NCBI RefSeq assembly: GCF_030406325.1
Contig: NZ_JAUEQY010000012.1
Coordinates: forward strand, 124,001-188,000
Reading direction: 5' to 3'
Origin: Actinomadura sp. DC4
GTDB taxonomy: Bacteria; Actinomycetota; Actinomycetes; Streptosporangiales; Streptosporangiaceae
Length of the DNA: 64,000 bases
This document shows positions 63,427-64,000 of this stretch, in pieces; position 1 is the stretch's first letter; every line of letters begins with the position of its first letter. The translations under genes were made by a program, and so were the position numbers. The notes beneath the pieces are model-generated. The model made no database searches and was not told where the DNA came from. It was given only the letters and a program-made list of their open reading frames with translations.

Positions 63427-64000
63427 ATGCGCATCTTCGAACCGGCCGGCGCCGCGGATCTCGCCGAGGCGTACGCCTATCCCGGAGACGGACCCTGGCT
63501 GCGGGCCAACATGGTGGCCTCCGCGGACGGCGCCGCGACCCACAGCGGCCTGACCGAGGGGCTCGGTGGCCCCGCCGACCGCCGGCTCCTGTCCGTCCTG
63601 CGGGCCCTGTCCGACGTGGTGGTCGTGGGCGCCGGCACGGTCCGCGCCGAGACGTACGGTCCGGTACGCCCCCGCGACTGGTGGGGCGACCTGCGCGAGG
63701 GCCGTACGCCCGCGCCGCCGCTGGCGGTCATCTCGCGCAGCCTCGACTTCGACCTCGACTCCCCGATGTTCACCGAGGCCCTCACCCCCACGATCGTGAT
63801 CACCTGTCCGTCCGCGCCCGTGGAGCGCCTGCGCGCCTGCGAGAAGCGCGCCGAGGTGATCACTCTGGACGGCGACCAGGTGGACGCCGGGGCCGCGCTG
63901 GACGCCCTCGCCGGGCGCGGCCTGGTCCGCCAGCTCACCGAGGGCGGCCCCCACCTGCTCGCCCAGATCGCGGCCGCCGGGCGCCTCGACGAGCTCTGCC
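63427..64000 (+). CDS. Pyrimidine reductase family protein (RibD C-terminal domain), partial
   Basis: The reading frame runs off the window after 191 codons. It has the RibD_C/dihydrofolate-reductase-like fold: WLRANMVASADGAATHSGLT, LSDVVVVGAGTVRAETYGPV (NADPH loop), LAVISRSLDFDLDSPMF and LVRQLTEGGPHLLAQIAAAG. Stand-alone RibD_C proteins reduce a riboflavin precursor or, in some cases, F420/antibiotic intermediates. ATG 63427 has no ribosome binding site; CACTCT seven bases upstream suggests a leaderless start. Confidence 0.85.
   Translation, partial: MRIFEPAGAADLAEAYAYPGDGPWLRANMVASADGAATHSGLTEGLGGPADRRLLSVLRALSDVVVVGAGTVRAETYGPVRPRDWWGDLREGRTPAPPLAVISRSLDFDLDSPMFTEALTPTIVITCPSAPVERLRACEKRAEVITLDGDQVDAGAALDALAGRGLVRQLTEGGPHLLAQIAAAGRLDELC

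Overview
The window is about 70% G+C, with GTG/TTG starts, purine-rich ribosome binding sites, several apparently leaderless genes and typical actinobacterial families (CeoBC-type TrkA pair, WhiJ/DUF397 regulators, HemQ, DUF3000, DUF3159, F420-type luciferase-like oxidoreductase, bacterial Hen1/Pnkp). It looks like chromosomal DNA of a soil actinomycete, plausibly Streptosporangiales/Thermomonosporaceae, but the genus cannot be fixed from this sequence alone. I see no tRNA, rRNA, CRISPR array, insertion sequence or polyketide/NRPS cluster.

Region by region. 1-2.1 kb: the tail of a KimA-like APC permease, an OB-fold protein, a DUF3159 membrane protein and a Cu/Zn superoxide dismutase. 2.1-5.4 kb: two anchored proteins, then a WhiJ-like regulatory locus (double-HTH BldC-like protein, RsbW-like ATPase, XRE/DUF5753 regulator, and a half-length DUF397 protein followed by a strong terminator). 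5.7-10.5 kb: a potassium locus, with a TRAM/TrmA-type RNA methyltransferase and a KimA-like transporter divergent from two TrkA (RCK) proteins. 10.5-14.3 kb: an orphan membrane protein behind two TetR-type operators, an MmpS-like lipoprotein, a holin-like protein and a large LPXTG surface protein. 14.4-23.3 kb: an F420-type oxidoreductase, then an RNA-repair block: tetR, hen1 and pnkp head toward an opposing operon of two nucleotidyltransferases and a Ser/Thr kinase.

23.4-33.4 kb: 6-phosphogluconate dehydrogenase, a 0.7-kb stretch of decayed fragments, a GH9 glucanase lipoprotein with a CsnR-like palindrome, a xylose/ribose-type ABC transporter and a ROK regulator, then a DUF1707-padR pair. 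33.7-42.7 kb: central metabolism: aconitase, a uracil/thymine-DNA glycosylase, idi and dxs (isoprenoid precursors), a cationic amino acid permease and an FprA-type NADPH-ferredoxin reductase. 42.7-47.9 kb: beta-oxidation (thiolase plus FadJ-type enzyme) divergent from an acyl-CoA ligase. 48-49 kb: an EfeU iron permease behind a DtxR/IdeR iron box. 49.2-52.4 kb: a NodB deacetylase and a DUF3000-RNase D-GNAT operon. 52.5-57.1 kb: the coproporphyrin-dependent haem pathway (hemE, cgoX, hemQ) with a DUF4349 lipoprotein between; the end of hemQ is a 33-bp tandem repeat. 57.4-64 kb: an anchored hypothetical, a phosphodiester glycosidase, an MFS transporter, GlgX, a membrane protein and the start of a pyrimidine reductase.

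The most unusual unit is the RNA-repair neighbourhood at 15.35-23.32 kb. The 5' end healing, 3' end healing, sealing and 3'-terminal methylation activities sit under a probable autoregulated TetR, tail-to-tail with a paired nucleotidyltransferase/kinase operon.
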